NCBI RefSeq assembly: GCF_000400995.2
Contig: NZ_DF238902.1
Span: 1 to 49,380, forward strand
Length of the DNA stretch: 49,380 bases
Source: Acidovorax sp. MR-S7
GTDB lineage: Bacteria > Pseudomonadota > Gammaproteobacteria > Burkholderiales > Burkholderiaceae_C
Reading direction: 5' to 3'
The position numbers and the translations under genes were made by a program. Under the pieces are notes generated by a model that was not told where the DNA came from, did no database searches, and saw only the letters and a program-made list of their open reading frames with translations. Position 1 is the first letter of the stretch; each line of letters opens with the position of its first letter. This document shows positions 8,693 through 18,561 of this stretch, in pieces.

Positions 8693-10132
8693 ATGAAAAA
8701 AACCTTCATGGGCGTGCGCCTGCGCCGCCTGCGCGAGGAGCGCGGCATGACCCAGGTGGCGCTGGCGCGCGCGCTCGACCTGTCGGCCAGCTACCTGAAC
8801 CAGATCGAGCAGAACCAGCGCCCGCTCACCGTGCCCGTGCTGCTCAAGATCAACGCCGTGTTCGGCGTGGACGTGCAGCGCTTTTCCGACGACGACGAGG
8901 CGCGCCTGATCGCCGGCCTGCGCGACGTGATGGCCGATGTGGCCGCCGCCAGCCCGGGCGATGCGGTGTCGCTCGCCGAGATCCGCGAGCTGGCCGCCAA
9001 CATGCCCGCCGTGGCGCGTACGCTGCTCGCCCTGCACGAGGGGCGGCGCGAGGCGCGCGAGCGGCTGGAGGCGCTGTCGCAGCACCTGGGCGACGACCGC
9101 GCGGGCCCGGCGGCGCAGGCGCCCATGGCCTACGAGGAGGTGCGCGACTTCTTCTTCGCCCGGCACAACCACATCGCCGAGCTGGACGACGCGGCCGAGC
9201 GCCTGGCCTTCGAATGGCGCCTGCCGCTCGGCGCGCCCGAGCCCGGTTTGCTGCACCGGCTGGAGACCGCCCACGGCGTGCGCGTGGCCCTGCTGGCCGA
9301 GCCCGGCCCCGGCCATGAGGGCGAGGCCACGCAGCGGCGCTTCGACGCGGCCGCGCGCGTGCTGTACCTGTCGCCCGCGCTGCAGGGCGCGCAGCGCGCC
9401 TTCCAGATGGCCACGCAACTGGCCTTCCTGGAGATGGAGCCGCAGTTGCGCCGCATCGTGCAGGGCGCGGGCCTGTCGGGCGATGCGGCGCGTTCGCTCG
9501 CGCGCATCGGCCTGGCCAACTACTTCGCGGGCGCGCTGCTGCTGCCCTATGCCACCTTCCTGCATGCGGCCGAGGCGCTGCACTACGACATCGAGCGGCT
9601 GGGCCAGCGCTTCGGCGTGGGCTTCGAGACCGTGTGCCACCGCCTGTCCACCCTGCAGCGCCCCGGCGCGCGCGGCGTGCCGTTCTTCTTCATCCGCGTG
9701 GACCGCGCGGGCAACATCAGCAAGCGCCAGTCGGCCACGCACTTCCACTTCAGCAAGATCGGCGGCACCTGCCCGCTGTGGAACGTGTACGAGGCCTTCG
9801 CCCAGCCCGGCCGCATCGTGCGCCAGCTGGCGCGCATGCCCGACGGCCGCGCCTACCTGTGGATCGCGCGCACCGTCACGCGCAGCGCGGGCGGCTGGGG
9901 CGCGCCGGACAAGACCTTCTCGGTGGCGCTGGGCTGCGACGTGCAGCACGCCGACCAGCTCGTCTACGCGCGCGGGCTGGACCTGGCCGACCCCGGGGCC
10001 GCCGTGCCCATCGGCATGGGCTGCAAGGTGTGCGAGCGCACGGCCTGCCCGCAGCGGGCGTTCCCGCCCATCGGGCGCGCGCTGGAGGTGCAGGAAGACC
10101 GCAGCAGCCTGGTGCCGTACCGGGTGGCGTAG
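8693..10132 (+). CDS. ScfR/RamB/PrpR-type regulator (short-chain acyl-CoA regulator family)
   Basis: 479 residues. There is an XRE-type HTH at about 7-62 (LRRLREERGMTQVALARALDLS, then SYLNQIEQNQRPLT), an IrrE-like central domain at ~140-300 without a recognisable HExxH metallopeptidase site, and a C-terminal ScfR domain. Cysteines 444, 447 and 452 (CKVCERTAC), plus Cys415, form a probable metal or iron-sulfur site. The mycobacterial homologue PrpR/RamB senses propionyl-CoA metabolism and controls prpDC and icl; by position this protein should control the divergent prp operon. Most Burkholderiales use a sigma-54-type PrpR for that job, so this is a different solution. A purine-rich AGAGAG precedes the ATG. 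Confidence 0.87.
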   Translation: MKKTFMGVRLRRLREERGMTQVALARALDLSASYLNQIEQNQRPLTVPVLLKINAVFGVDVQRFSDDDEARLIAGLRDVMADVAAASPGDAVSLAEIRELAANMPAVARTLLALHEGRREARERLEALSQHLGDDRAGPAAQAPMAYEEVRDFFFARHNHIAELDDAAERLAFEWRLPLGAPEPGLLHRLETAHGVRVALLAEPGPGHEGEATQRRFDAAARVLYLSPALQGAQRAFQMATQLAFLEMEPQLRRIVQGAGLSGDAARSLARIGLANYFAGALLLPYATFLHAAEALHYDIERLGQRFGVGFETVCHRLSTLQRPGARGVPFFFIRVDRAGNISKRQSATHFHFSKIGGTCPLWNVYEAFAQPGRIVRQLARMPDGRAYLWIARTVTRSAGGWGAPDKTFSVALGCDVQHADQLVYARGLDLADPGAAVPIGMGCKVCERTACPQRAFPPIGRALEVQEDRSSLVPYRVA

Positions 10133-10133
10133 C

Positions 10134-10197
10134 GCTATCGAATAAGGAGCTGCTCGCGCTTGGTGGATAAGCGCTGGAGGCCGGAAAGACTTGAATC
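10134..10197. repeat. Palindromic intergenic repeat, copy 3
   Basis: CTATCGAATAAGGAGCTGC, stem CGCGCTTGG-TGG-ATAAGCGCTGG, AGGCC and TTGAAT tail. It fills the gap between the convergent regulator and GNAT genes. Confidence 0.8.
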
Positions 10198-10201
10198 CAG
10201 G

Positions 10202-10714
10202 TCAGGCCAGCTTCTTCTGCCAGAACATGGCTTTTCCCATGGCCGGGTCGAGCTCGTAGCCCGCGAAGCCGAAGGCGCGGTAGGCGCGCTGCGCCACGGC
10301 GTTGCCCTCCAGCACCTCCAGGGTCAGCTTGCAGCATTGGCGCTCCCGGGCGCATTCCTCGGCCTTGGCGAGGATCTTTTGCGAGAGGCCGCGGCCGCGG
10401 AACCGGGGCGCGACCACCATGTCGTGGACGTTGAGCAGCGGCATGCAGGCGAAGCTGGAAAATCCCTCGATGCAGATCGCCAGGCCGGCCGGCTCGCTGC
10501 CGACGAACGCCAATATCGCCAGGGCCTGCGGGCGCTTGCGCAGTTCGGCGACGAGGTTGTCCTTCACGAAACCGGGGAGCGGGGCGCCGCCGCCCATGGT
10601 GTCTTGCGCGTACGCGTCGAGAAGCTGCACGACGGCCTGGGCGTGCGGCGGGTGGGCCCAGTTTGCGATGACGATGCTTTCCGTATCGGCCGCGGGGGTG
10701 GAGAGGTCGGGCAT
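10202..10714 (-). CDS. GNAT-family N-acetyltransferase
   Basis: 170 residues from MPDLSTPAADTES. The acetyl-CoA-binding motif A is clear: VAPRFRGRGLSQKIL (R-x-x-G-R-G), followed by LTLEVLEGNAVAQRAYRAFGF, the C-terminal GNAT block. Substrate unknown; the family acetylates small molecules or protein amino groups. It is the last of four closely packed minus-strand genes (tctD, tctE, hslR, this gene), 17 nt after hslR. Nothing in the sequence links it functionally to the transport regulators upstream. Confidence 0.88.
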   Translation of the reverse strand: MPDLSTPAADTESIVIANWAHPPHAQAVVQLLDAYAQDTMGGGAPLPGFVKDNLVAELRKRPQALAILAFVGSEPAGLAICIEGFSSFACMPLLNVHDMVVAPRFRGRGLSQKILAKAEECARERQCCKLTLEVLEGNAVAQRAYRAFGFAGYELDPAMGKAMFWQKKLA

Positions 10715-10731
10715 GCGTGGATTCCTCGGAT

Positions 10732-11175
10732 TCAAAACTTGGCGGGCGGCTCGTCGTCCAACGATGCGCTCCACCGGTCGCCCCAGCCGCGCTCCAGCTC
10801 GTCCATGCTGCGCCGGTCGCGCTTGGTGGGGCGGCCTTCGCGCAGGCTGGCGGCGGGCTCGGGCGCCAGGCGGCGCGCCTCGGCGGCCTGGGCGCGGGCG
10901 GCGATGCTCCCGGCGGTTTCCTCGTAGAGCTGCTGGGCCACGGGAGCGGGGCCGCGGTAGTTGCTCAGGGAGCGCACGACCACGGTGCGCGCCACCGGGC
11001 CCTGGCGCAGCGCCACGGTGTCGCCCACGCGCAGCTCGCGCGAGGCCTTGGCGGCCTGGGCGTTGACGGTGACGCGGCCCTTGGCCGTTTCTTCGACCGC
11101 CAGGGCGCGTGTCTTGTAGAAGCGGGCGCACCACAGCCACTTGTCCAGGCGCATGGATTCGGGAGGAAGGGTCAT
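10732..11175 (-). CDS. hslR: S4-domain RNA-binding heat-shock protein 15 (HslR)
   Basis: 147 residues. The S4 domain spans about 8-75 (MRLDKWLWCARFYKTRALA, then GRVTVNAQAAKASRELRVGDTV), as in Hsp15, which recognises stalled 50S subunits carrying nascent chains. The C-terminal part is basic and typical in length for beta-proteobacterial HslR. The start at 11175 overlaps the tctE stop by 4 nt (ATGA), so it is translationally coupled to a sensor kinase with no obvious functional relation. A Met at codon 8 is an alternative start closer to the family N-terminus. Confidence 0.88.
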   Translation of the reverse strand: MTLPPESMRLDKWLWCARFYKTRALAVEETAKGRVTVNAQAAKASRELRVGDTVALRQGPVARTVVVRSLSNYRGPAPVAQQLYEETAGSIAARAQAAEARRLAPEPAASLREGRPTKRDRRSMDELERGWGDRWSASLDDEPPAKF

Positions 11176-12605
11176 GGCGCAATTGTCGCCAACGGCGCCA
11201 GGGGCAGGCGTACGACGGCATCCAATCCGAGGATGCGCGCGCCCTCGCGGCGGTTGGCCAGGGCGATGGTGCCGCCCAGGGCCTGCACGATCTCGCGGCA
11301 GATGGCCAGCCCCAGGCCGGAGCCGGTGCGCACGTCGCCGGCCGAGAAGGGCTGGAACAGGCGCGCGGCCAGCTCGTCGTCGATGCCGGGGCCGCCGTCG
11401 GCGATGGTGAGGATGGCATGGCGGCCATCGCCGTGGCGGCCGTCGGCGCGCAGGGCGACGGCCAGCTCGGTGCCGGGCGGGGCGTGGCGGATGGCGTTGT
11501 GCAGCAGGTTGCGGCACAGCTCGCGCAGCATCCATTCGTGCGCATGCACGGGGGCGGCGCAGGTGTCGATGCCGAAGTCCAGGTCGCCCTGGGCGACGAG
11601 GGGCGAGAGCTCCAGCGCGATCTCGCGCAGCACAGCGTCCAGGCGCGTGACGGGCACGGCGCCCTGCTGGCGCAACTGCTCCACCTTGGCCAGGGCCAGC
11701 ATCTGGTTGGCGAGCTGGGTGGCGCGGTCCACGGTGTCGCCGATCTCGTGCAGCGCCTGCGGCGCGGGCGTGTCGCCGCGCAGCGCGGACTGCACCTGTA
11801 CCTTGAGCACGGCCAGCGGCGTGCGCAGCTGGTGCGAGGCATCGCGCACGAAGCGCTGCTGGTGCGCGAGCAGGTGCGACAGGCGCTGCATGACGGCGTT
11901 GGTGGCGTCGATCAGCGGCTGAAGCTCGCGCGGCGCGGCGGGCGCGGCGATGGGGGCCAGGTCGCCCTCGGGGCGCGCGCGCAGGTCGGCGCTGAGCTGG
12001 CGCACGGGCCGCGTGGCGCGCTGCACCACCAGCACCACGAGCAGCGCGATCAGGCCCAGCAGCAGCGCCTGGCGGGTGAGGGTGGTGCGCAGGATCTGCA
12101 GCGCGGCGGCCTCGCGCAGCTCCAGCGTCTCGGCCACCTGCACCACGGCCATGCCCCGGCCCTCGCTGCTGGCCACGGGCTGCAGCAGCACGGCCACGCG
12201 CACGGGCGCGCCGCGGAACTGGTCGTCGTAGAAGTCCACCAGCGCCGCATAGGGCGGCCGCGCGGGGATGGCGCCGCGCCACACGGGCAGCTCGGCGAAG
12301 CCCGAGACCATCTCGCCGTGCAGGTTGGAGACGCGGTAGAACATGCGGCTCTGGTTGTCGGCCTCGAAGGCCTCCAGCGCCGCGTAGGGCACGGTGGCGT
12401 GCAGCTCGGCCAGCTCGTCCCAGCCGCGCACGTCGAGCTGTTCGCTGATGGTCTTGGCCGATGCCAGCAGCGTGCGGTCGTAGGCCGTGTGCAGCGCGGC
12501 CAGCGCCTGGCGGTGCAAGCTGTAGGTGTTGACGGCGACGAACAGCAGCGTGGGCAGCAGGATACCCACGAGCAGCTGGCGGCGCAGCGAGCGGGGGCGG
12601 CTCAC
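11172..12605 (-). CDS. tctE: Sensor histidine kinase TctE
   Basis: 477-residue inner-membrane kinase. TM1 lies at about 8-28, a periplasmic region runs to ~170, TM2 lies at ~180-200, then a HAMP-like segment. The phosphoacceptor block is FVRDASHQLRTPLAVL, the N box ELCRNLLHNAIRHAP, the G boxes IADGGPGI and GSGLGLAIC. The start is GTG at 12605, overlapping the tctD stop as GTGA. With TctD it should sense tricarboxylates and switch on the divergent tctCBA genes, as known for Salmonella TctDE and Pseudomonas relatives. The ligand here is inferred from context only. Confidence 0.9.
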   Translation of the reverse strand: MSRPRSLRRQLLVGILLPTLLFVAVNTYSLHRQALAALHTAYDRTLLASAKTISEQLDVRGWDELAELHATVPYAALEAFEADNQSRMFYRVSNLHGEMVSGFAELPVWRGAIPARPPYAALVDFYDDQFRGAPVRVAVLLQPVASSEGRGMAVVQVAETLELREAAALQILRTTLTRQALLLGLIALLVVLVVQRATRPVRQLSADLRARPEGDLAPIAAPAAPRELQPLIDATNAVMQRLSHLLAHQQRFVRDASHQLRTPLAVLKVQVQSALRGDTPAPQALHEIGDTVDRATQLANQMLALAKVEQLRQQGAVPVTRLDAVLREIALELSPLVAQGDLDFGIDTCAAPVHAHEWMLRELCRNLLHNAIRHAPPGTELAVALRADGRHGDGRHAILTIADGGPGIDDELAARLFQPFSAGDVRTGSGLGLAICREIVQALGGTIALANRREGARILGLDAVVRLPLAPLATIAP

Positions 12606-13285
12606 GCCTCGGCCTTCAGCAGGTACCCGAGGCCGCGCAGCGTCATCAGCACCACGCCGGTGCCCGCGAGCTTCTTGCGCACGCGGTAGACCACGACCTC
12701 GATGGCCTCGTACTGCACGTCGCTCTGTCCGGGAAAGACCAGCTCGTACAGCCGCTCCTTGGCCACGGCGCGCCCGGGCTGGGCCAGCAGCGCGCGCAGC
12801 AGGGCCAGCTCGCGCGGGGTGAGGTCCATGGGCGCGTCGTGGGCATAGATGGCGCCGCTGTCCTTGTCGTGGCGCAGCACGCCCAGCGTGGCGGCGGCGG
12901 GGGCGGGCCTGGCCTCGGCCGCGTCGCTGCTGCGGCGCACCAGGGCGCGCAGGCGCGCCTCCAGCTCGTCCAGGTCGAAAGGCTTGGGCAGGTAGTCGTC
13001 GGCGCCGGCGTTCAGGCCCAGCACGCGGTCGCCCACGGTGCCGCGCGCGGTGAGCAGCAGCACGGGCGTGCGCAGGCCGGCGGCGCGCGCCTGCTGCAGC
13101 ACCTGCAGGCCGTCCAGGCCGGGCAGGGTCAGGTCGAGCACCACGGCGTCGGGCGGGCGGGCGCGCCACTCGGCCAGCGCGGCGCGGCCGTCGGACAAGG
13201 CGGTGATGGCCATGCCCCGGCGCGTGAGCGAGCGCTGCAGCGTGGCCTGCATGGTGGCATCGTCTTCGACGAGGAGCAGTTGCAT
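12602..13285 (-). CDS. tctD: OmpR-family response regulator TctD
   Basis: 227 residues from MQLLLVEDDATM. The receiver domain spans 1-115 with acidic pocket EDD, phosphoacceptor Asp in VVLDLTLPGLDG and switch Lys in LPKPFDLDEL. The C-terminal winged-helix DNA-binding domain spans about 135-225 (DLTPRELALLRALL, then YEAIEVVVYRVRKKL and VRGLGYLL-like end). The start at 13285 gives a canonical receiver N-terminus; longer upstream frames are arginine-rich shadow. It is divergent from tctC, its likely target, and coupled to tctE. Confidence 0.92.
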   Translation of the reverse strand: MQLLLVEDDATMQATLQRSLTRRGMAITALSDGRAALAEWRARPPDAVVLDLTLPGLDGLQVLQQARAAGLRTPVLLLTARGTVGDRVLGLNAGADDYLPKPFDLDELEARLRALVRRSSDAAEARPAPAAATLGVLRHDKDSGAIYAHDAPMDLTPRELALLRALLAQPGRAVAKERLYELVFPGQSDVQYEAIEVVVYRVRKKLAGTGVVLMTLRGLGYLLKAEA

Positions 13286-13443
13286 GGTGCGCGGATTGTC
13301 CGGCCTGCGGCGCGGCGCGGGGCGGCGGCGCCGGCGGAGCGTGCGCGGATGCGTGATAACCCCTAGCGCCAGGACAGCGGTTTGACAGCTTGCGCGCGCA
13401 TCATCGTCCGGTCGGTTCAACCAATGATGCACAAGGAGACTCC
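13286..13443. promoter_or_regulatory. tctD-tctC divergent control region
   Basis: 158 bp between the divergent starts. A TTGACA hexamer (13382-13387) points towards tctC, but no good -10 lies 16-18 bp downstream, as expected for an activator-dependent promoter. The tctC ribosome-binding site AAGGAG (13433-13438) is strong. A TctD box could not be recognised by eye. Confidence 0.4.
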
Positions 13444-14403
13444 ATGCGCCGCGACACCTTCCTGAAATCCCTGGCCGCGCTGGCCGCCGCCGGCAGCCTG
13501 CCGCTGTCGGCCCAGGCGGCCGTGGCCGTCAAGATGATGATCCCCGCCAACCCCGGCGGCGGCTGGGACACCACCGGCCGCGCCCTGGGCAAGGCGCTGC
13601 AGGACGCGGGTGTGGCCTCGTCGGTCACGTACGACAACAAGGGCGGCGCGGCCGGCGCCATCGGCCTGGCGCAGTTCGTCAACGGCAGCAAGGGCGACCC
13701 GAACGCCATGATGGTGATGGGCGCCGTGATGCTCGGCGGCATCATCACCGGCAAGCCGCCCGTGGGCCTGGACCGGGTGACGCCGCTGGCGCGCCTGACC
13801 AGCGAATACAACGTGTTCGTGCTGCCCGCCAACTCGCCTTTCAAGACCATGGCCGACGTGGTGGCCCAGCTCAAGAAGGACCCGGGCAGCGTGAAGTGGG
13901 GCGGCGGCTCGCGCGGCTCCACTGAGCACATCGCGGCGGCCATGATCGCGCGCGAGGTGGGCGTGGACCCGGCCAAGATCAACTACGTGGCCTTCCGTGG
14001 GGGCGGCGAGGCCACGGCGGCCATTCTGGGCGGCAATGTGACCATCGGCGGCAGCGGCTACAGCGAGTTCGCCGAGTACATCGCCGCGGACAAGATGCGC
14101 CCCATCGGCGTGACCTCGGGCACCCGCCTGCCGAGCGTGAACGTGCCCACGCTCAAGGAGCAGGGCATCAACGTCGAGATCGGCAACTGGCGCGGCGTCT
14201 ATGGCGCGCCAGGCATCTCCAAGGCCCAGCGGGATGCGCTGATCGCGCTGATCGAGAAAGCCACCAAGAGCAAGGCCTGGGCCGAGGCGCTGCAGAAGAA
14301 CGACTGGACGCCCGCGTGGCTGGCCGGCGATGCGTTCGCCGCCTTCGTGGATGCCGAGTTCGCGAGCCTGCGTGCCACGATGGTCAAGTCCGGCATGGTG
14401 TAG
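13444..14403 (+). CDS. tctC: Tripartite tricarboxylate transporter binding protein TctC (Bug family)
   Basis: 319 residues, with a signal peptide MRRDTFLKSLAALAAAG...AQA (cleavage after about residue 24). Mature-protein Bug-fold signatures include IPANPGGGWDTTGRAL, VTYDNKGGAAGAIG and NVPTLKEQGINVEIGNWRGVYGAPG. It is a periplasmic receptor delivering a carboxylate, probably citrate or a related tricarboxylate, to TctAB. It has a strong AAGGAG site 6 nt before the ATG. A structured ~160-nt non-coding stretch separates it from tctB, which may protect the tctC message and give the usual excess of binding protein. Confidence 0.92.
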   Translation: MRRDTFLKSLAALAAAGSLPLSAQAAVAVKMMIPANPGGGWDTTGRALGKALQDAGVASSVTYDNKGGAAGAIGLAQFVNGSKGDPNAMMVMGAVMLGGIITGKPPVGLDRVTPLARLTSEYNVFVLPANSPFKTMADVVAQLKKDPGSVKWGGGSRGSTEHIAAAMIAREVGVDPAKINYVAFRGGGEATAAILGGNVTIGGSGYSEFAEYIAADKMRPIGVTSGTRLPSVNVPTLKEQGINVEIGNWRGVYGAPGISKAQRDALIALIEKATKSKAWAEALQKNDWTPAWLAGDAFAAFVDAEFASLRATMVKSGMV

Positions 14404-14571
14404 CGCAGGTACACCCCCTGGGTGCTGCGCGCCTTCCCCCCGCTCTCGCATTGCTCCGCAATGCGGGCAGGGGGACGTACCCAGTGGCCTGGCACAGCCA
14501 GCTCCACGGGTGTCCTGGCTTGGGCCGCGCCAGTTTCAGGGGCGATGCTTTTTTTGTTTTCAGGAGTCGCC
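14404..14571 (+). repeat. Structured intergenic element between tctC and tctB
   Basis: 168 nt without a gene. Nested inverted repeats: outer CTGGGT (14418-14423) with ACCCAG (14479-14484); middle C-run/G-run pair; inner CGCATTGC-TCC-GCAATGCG (14447-14465). A T-rich stretch (GCTTTTTTTGTTTT, near 14548-14561) follows ~60 nt later, just before the tctB ribosome-binding site CAGGAG. It probably limits readthrough or blocks 3' exonucleases. It looks like a mobile intergenic repeat of a family different from the eleven-copy one. Confidence 0.6.
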
Positions 14572-15120
14572 ATGTCCGATCCCTCTCTTGCCGGCGCCGA
14601 CGAGGCGCCGGATTGCATTCCCTCGCCGCGCGCGCAGACCGTCGTCGGCGTCGGCGTGCTGCTCGTGGCCGCCGGCATGGCTTTCGGCGCGCTGCAGATC
14701 TCGTCCGAGGCCGGCTACGGCGGCGTCGGTCCCAACTTCCTGCCGTGGCTGTGCGCCGTGGTGCTGGCCGTGTGCGGCGCCTGGCTGGTGTGGGAGGCGC
14801 GCACCGGAGGCTTTCGCGAGGCGTCCGATCCGGGCGGGCAGCCCCGGGCCGATATCGGCCCCTTCGTCTGGGTGTCCACGGGCCTGCTGGTCAATGCGGC
14901 GCTGATCGGCACCGTGGGCTTCATCGTGAGCTGCACCGTGTGCTATGTGCTGGCCGTTCAGGGCCTGCGCCGCGCGGGGCGCCAGCCGCTGGCGGGCACG
15001 CCCGCCACCTGGGCCAAGGACGTGGCGACGGGGCTGCTGATCTCCGCGCCGGTGTTCTGGGCCTTCACGCAGTTCCTGGCGATCAACCTGCCGGGTCTCA
15101 CTGAAACGGGGTGGCTATGA
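14572..15120 (+). CDS. tctB: Tripartite tricarboxylate transporter small membrane subunit TctB
   Basis: 182 residues from MSDPSLAGADE, with four predicted membrane spans: about 24-46, 56-74, 100-122 and 150-172. This is the normal size and topology of the TctB small subunit, which pairs with TctA. The start was chosen for its CAGGAG site (14561-14566) and family N-terminus; an upstream in-frame ATG at 14422 would read through the hairpin element and is unlikely. The stop codon TGA is completed by the first two bases of the MITE-like element that separates tctB from tctA. Confidence 0.87.
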   Translation: MSDPSLAGADEAPDCIPSPRAQTVVGVGVLLVAAGMAFGALQISSEAGYGGVGPNFLPWLCAVVLAVCGAWLVWEARTGGFREASDPGGQPRADIGPFVWVSTGLLVNAALIGTVGFIVSCTVCYVLAVQGLRRAGRQPLAGTPATWAKDVATGLLISAPVFWAFTQFLAINLPGLTETGWL

Positions 15121-15384
15121 ACCTCTTTATGGCCCTTTTATGGGGTACGTTGCCCCGCCACGGCAGTGGCTGCAAAGCGCAAACCGCAGACGGGCTGGTG
15201 GCCCGGCGAGGATTTGCAACGCGGCAGACGCTGCCGTGGCAGGGCAACCCTTCGGGCATGGCAGCAAACGGCCACGCTCGTTGTTGCCCACCTTGCCCAG
15301 GCCGCCAGCATGGGCTGCGGTGGGCGCCTAGATCGTGGCCGTTTGCTGCCATGCGCACCCCATAAAAAGGCCACAAAGAGGTTC
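15119..15384. mobile_element. MITE-like element with 28-bp terminal inverted repeats
   Basis: 266 bp without a gene, with terminal inverted repeats at 15119-15146 and 15357-15384 matching at 26 of 28 positions (left end begins GAACCTCTTTATGG, right end finishes CCACAAAGAGGTTC). Inside are two side-by-side hairpins: arms 15149-15166/15231-15248 (17 of 18 paired) and arms 15257-15276/15334-15353 (20 of 20 paired). The whole folds as an outer stem carrying two stem-loops. It encodes no transposase. It sits exactly between the tctB stop and the tctA start, and its right repeat supplies the tctA ribosome-binding site. No clear target duplication was seen. Confidence 0.75.
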
Positions 15385-15387
15385 TCA

Positions 15388-16923
15388 ATGGAAATCTTCG
15401 ACGCACTCCTGGCGGGCTTCGCCACCGCCATCACCCCTGCCAACCTGTTGTGGGCCCTGGTGGGCTGCGCCCTGGGCACGGCCGTGGGCGTGCTGCCCGG
15501 CATCGGGCCGGCCGTGGCCGTGGCCATGCTGCTGCCCATCACGGCCAAGGTCGAGGTCACGGCCTCGATGATCTTCTTCGCGGGGATCTACTACGGCGCC
15601 ATGTACGGGGGATCGACCACCTCCATCCTGCTCAACACGCCGGGCGAGACGGCGAGCATGGTCACCGCCATGGAGGGCAACAAGATGGCCAAGAGCGGCC
15701 GCGCGGGGGCGGCGCTGGCCACGGCGGCCATCGGCTCCTTCGTGGCGGGCACGGTGGCCACGGTGGTGGTGACGCTGTTCGCGCCCTCGGTTGCCGAGTT
15801 CGCCGTGAAGCTGGGCCCGCCCGAATACTTCATGCTGATGGTGCTGGCCTTCACCACCGTGAGCGCGGTGCTGGGCCAGAGCGCGCTGCGCGGCATGACG
15901 GCGCTGTTCCTGGGCCTGGCGCTGGGCTGCGTGGGCATGGACCAGATCTCGGGCGCCGCACGCTACACGGCGGGGCAAATGGAGCTGCTGGACGGCATCG
16001 ACATCGTGCTCGTGGCCGTGGGCCTGTTCGCCGTGGCCGAGGTGCTCTACGCGGCGCTCTACGAGGGCCGCGTGGTCGAGACGCAGAACAAGCTGAGCCG
16101 CGTGCACATGTCGGCGCGCGACTGGAAGCGCTCCTGGCCCGCATGGCTGCGCGGCACGGCCATCGGCACGCCATTCGGCTGCATCCCCGCGGGCGGCACC
16201 GAGATCCCCACCTTCCTGAGCTACGCGACCGAGAAGAAGCTCGCCAAGGGCGAGGACAAGGCCGAGTTCGGCGGCAAGGGCGCCATCGAGGGCGTGGCCG
16301 GCCCGGAGGCCGCGAACAACGCCACGGTGACGGCCGCGCTGATCCCGCTGCTCACGCTGGGCATTCCCACCAGCAACACCACGGCGGTGCTGCTGGGCGC
16401 GTTCCAGAACTACGGCATCAACCCGGGGCCGCAGCTGTTCAGCAGCTCGGCCGCGCTGGTGTGGGCGCTGATCGCGTCGCTCTACATCGGCAACCTCATG
16501 CTGCTGGTGCTGAACCTGCCCATGGTGGGCCTGTGGGTCAAGCTGCTCAAGGTGCCGCGCCCGCAGCTCTACGCGGGCATCCTGATCTTCGCCACGGTGG
16601 GCGCCTACGGCATGCGCCAGAGCGCGTTCGACCTGTTCCTGCTGTACGCCATCGGCGTGCTGGGGGTGGTGATGCGGCGCTTCGACTTCCCCACCGCGCC
16701 GGTGGTGGTGGGCATGATCCTGGGGCCGCTGGCCGAGGCGCAGATGCGCAACGCCGTGGCGCTGGGAGAGGGGAGCTGGTGGATCTTCCTGCAGCGGCCC
16801 ATGTCGCTGGCGCTGGTGGTGATCGTGCTGGCCGTGCTCATCGTGCCGCGCGTGCTGCGCCACTGGGCGGTGCGCAAGGCAGCTCGCCGCCACCACTACC
16901 AGTCCGCCGACGACATCGTCTGA
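15388..16923 (+). CDS. tctA: Tripartite tricarboxylate transporter large membrane subunit TctA
   Basis: 511-residue inner-membrane permease with about 12 hydrophobic segments, the large subunit of the TctABC secondary transporter. Family signatures are present: [17 protein letters not shown] near the N-terminus, [42 protein letters not shown] and [17 protein letters not shown]. The start [14 protein letters not shown] at 15388 gives the family N-terminus; GAGG at 15378-15381, 6 nt upstream, lies inside the preceding element's terminal repeat. A longer in-frame extension from 15166 would translate the element and is rejected. A GC-rich hairpin follows the stop. Confidence 0.95.
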   Translation: MEIFDALLAGFATAITPANLLWALVGCALGTAVGVLPGIGPAVAVAMLLPITAKVEVTASMIFFAGIYYGAMYGGSTTSILLNTPGETASMVTAMEGNKMAKSGRAGAALATAAIGSFVAGTVATVVVTLFAPSVAEFAVKLGPPEYFMLMVLAFTTVSAVLGQSALRGMTALFLGLALGCVGMDQISGAARYTAGQMELLDGIDIVLVAVGLFAVAEVLYAALYEGRVVETQNKLSRVHMSARDWKRSWPAWLRGTAIGTPFGCIPAGGTEIPTFLSYATEKKLAKGEDKAEFGGKGAIEGVAGPEAANNATVTAALIPLLTLGIPTSNTTAVLLGAFQNYGINPGPQLFSSSAALVWALIASLYIGNLMLLVLNLPMVGLWVKLLKVPRPQLYAGILIFATVGAYGMRQSAFDLFLLYAIGVLGVVMRRFDFPTAPVVVGMILGPLAEAQMRNAVALGEGSWWIFLQRPMSLALVVIVLAVLIVPRVLRHWAVRKAARRHHYQSADDIV

Positions 16924-16933
16924 CGGGCCAGCA

Positions 16934-16957
16934 CCCGGGGGCTTGGCCGCCCCCGGG
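16934..16957 (+). terminator. GC-rich hairpin after tctA
   Basis: CCCGGGGGC (16934-16942) pairs with GCCCCCGGG (16949-16957) over a 6-nt loop, 10 nt after the tctA stop. There is no T-run after it, so it may be a Rho-assisted terminator or a 3'-end stabiliser. Confidence 0.55.
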
Positions 16958-17006
16958 ACTCCCCACCAGAGAGTGTGCTTGCACGGGCGCGGAGTGTAGC
17001 ACGTGA

Positions 17007-17025
17007 TTGAGAATCGTTCTTGTTA
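17007..17025. promoter_or_regulatory. Fur-box-like dyad upstream of the sigma-54 activator
   Basis: The sequence TTGAGAATCGTTCTTGTTA contains the dyad AGAA-TCG-TTCT and matches 9 of 14 informative positions of a Fur 7-1-7 box. It lies about 40-57 nt before the activator ATG in a short AT-rich island. It may be an operator; assignment to Fur is weak. Confidence 0.3.
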
Positions 17026-17063
17026 ATAATGGTCAACATGGGGCGCCGCGCTACCATCGCCCC

Positions 17064-18560
<1,497 letters not shown>

Positions 18561-18561
18561 T

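Noticed and set aside
13444-13515. Twin-arginine signal on TctC
   Set aside because: MRRDTFLK has Arg-Arg, but the hydrophobic residues are one position off the Tat consensus; an ordinary Sec signal is more likely.
15166-15387. N-terminal extension of tctA reading through the MITE-like element
   Set aside because: Basic, non-conserved sequence; the family N-terminus and a ribosome-binding site are at 15388.
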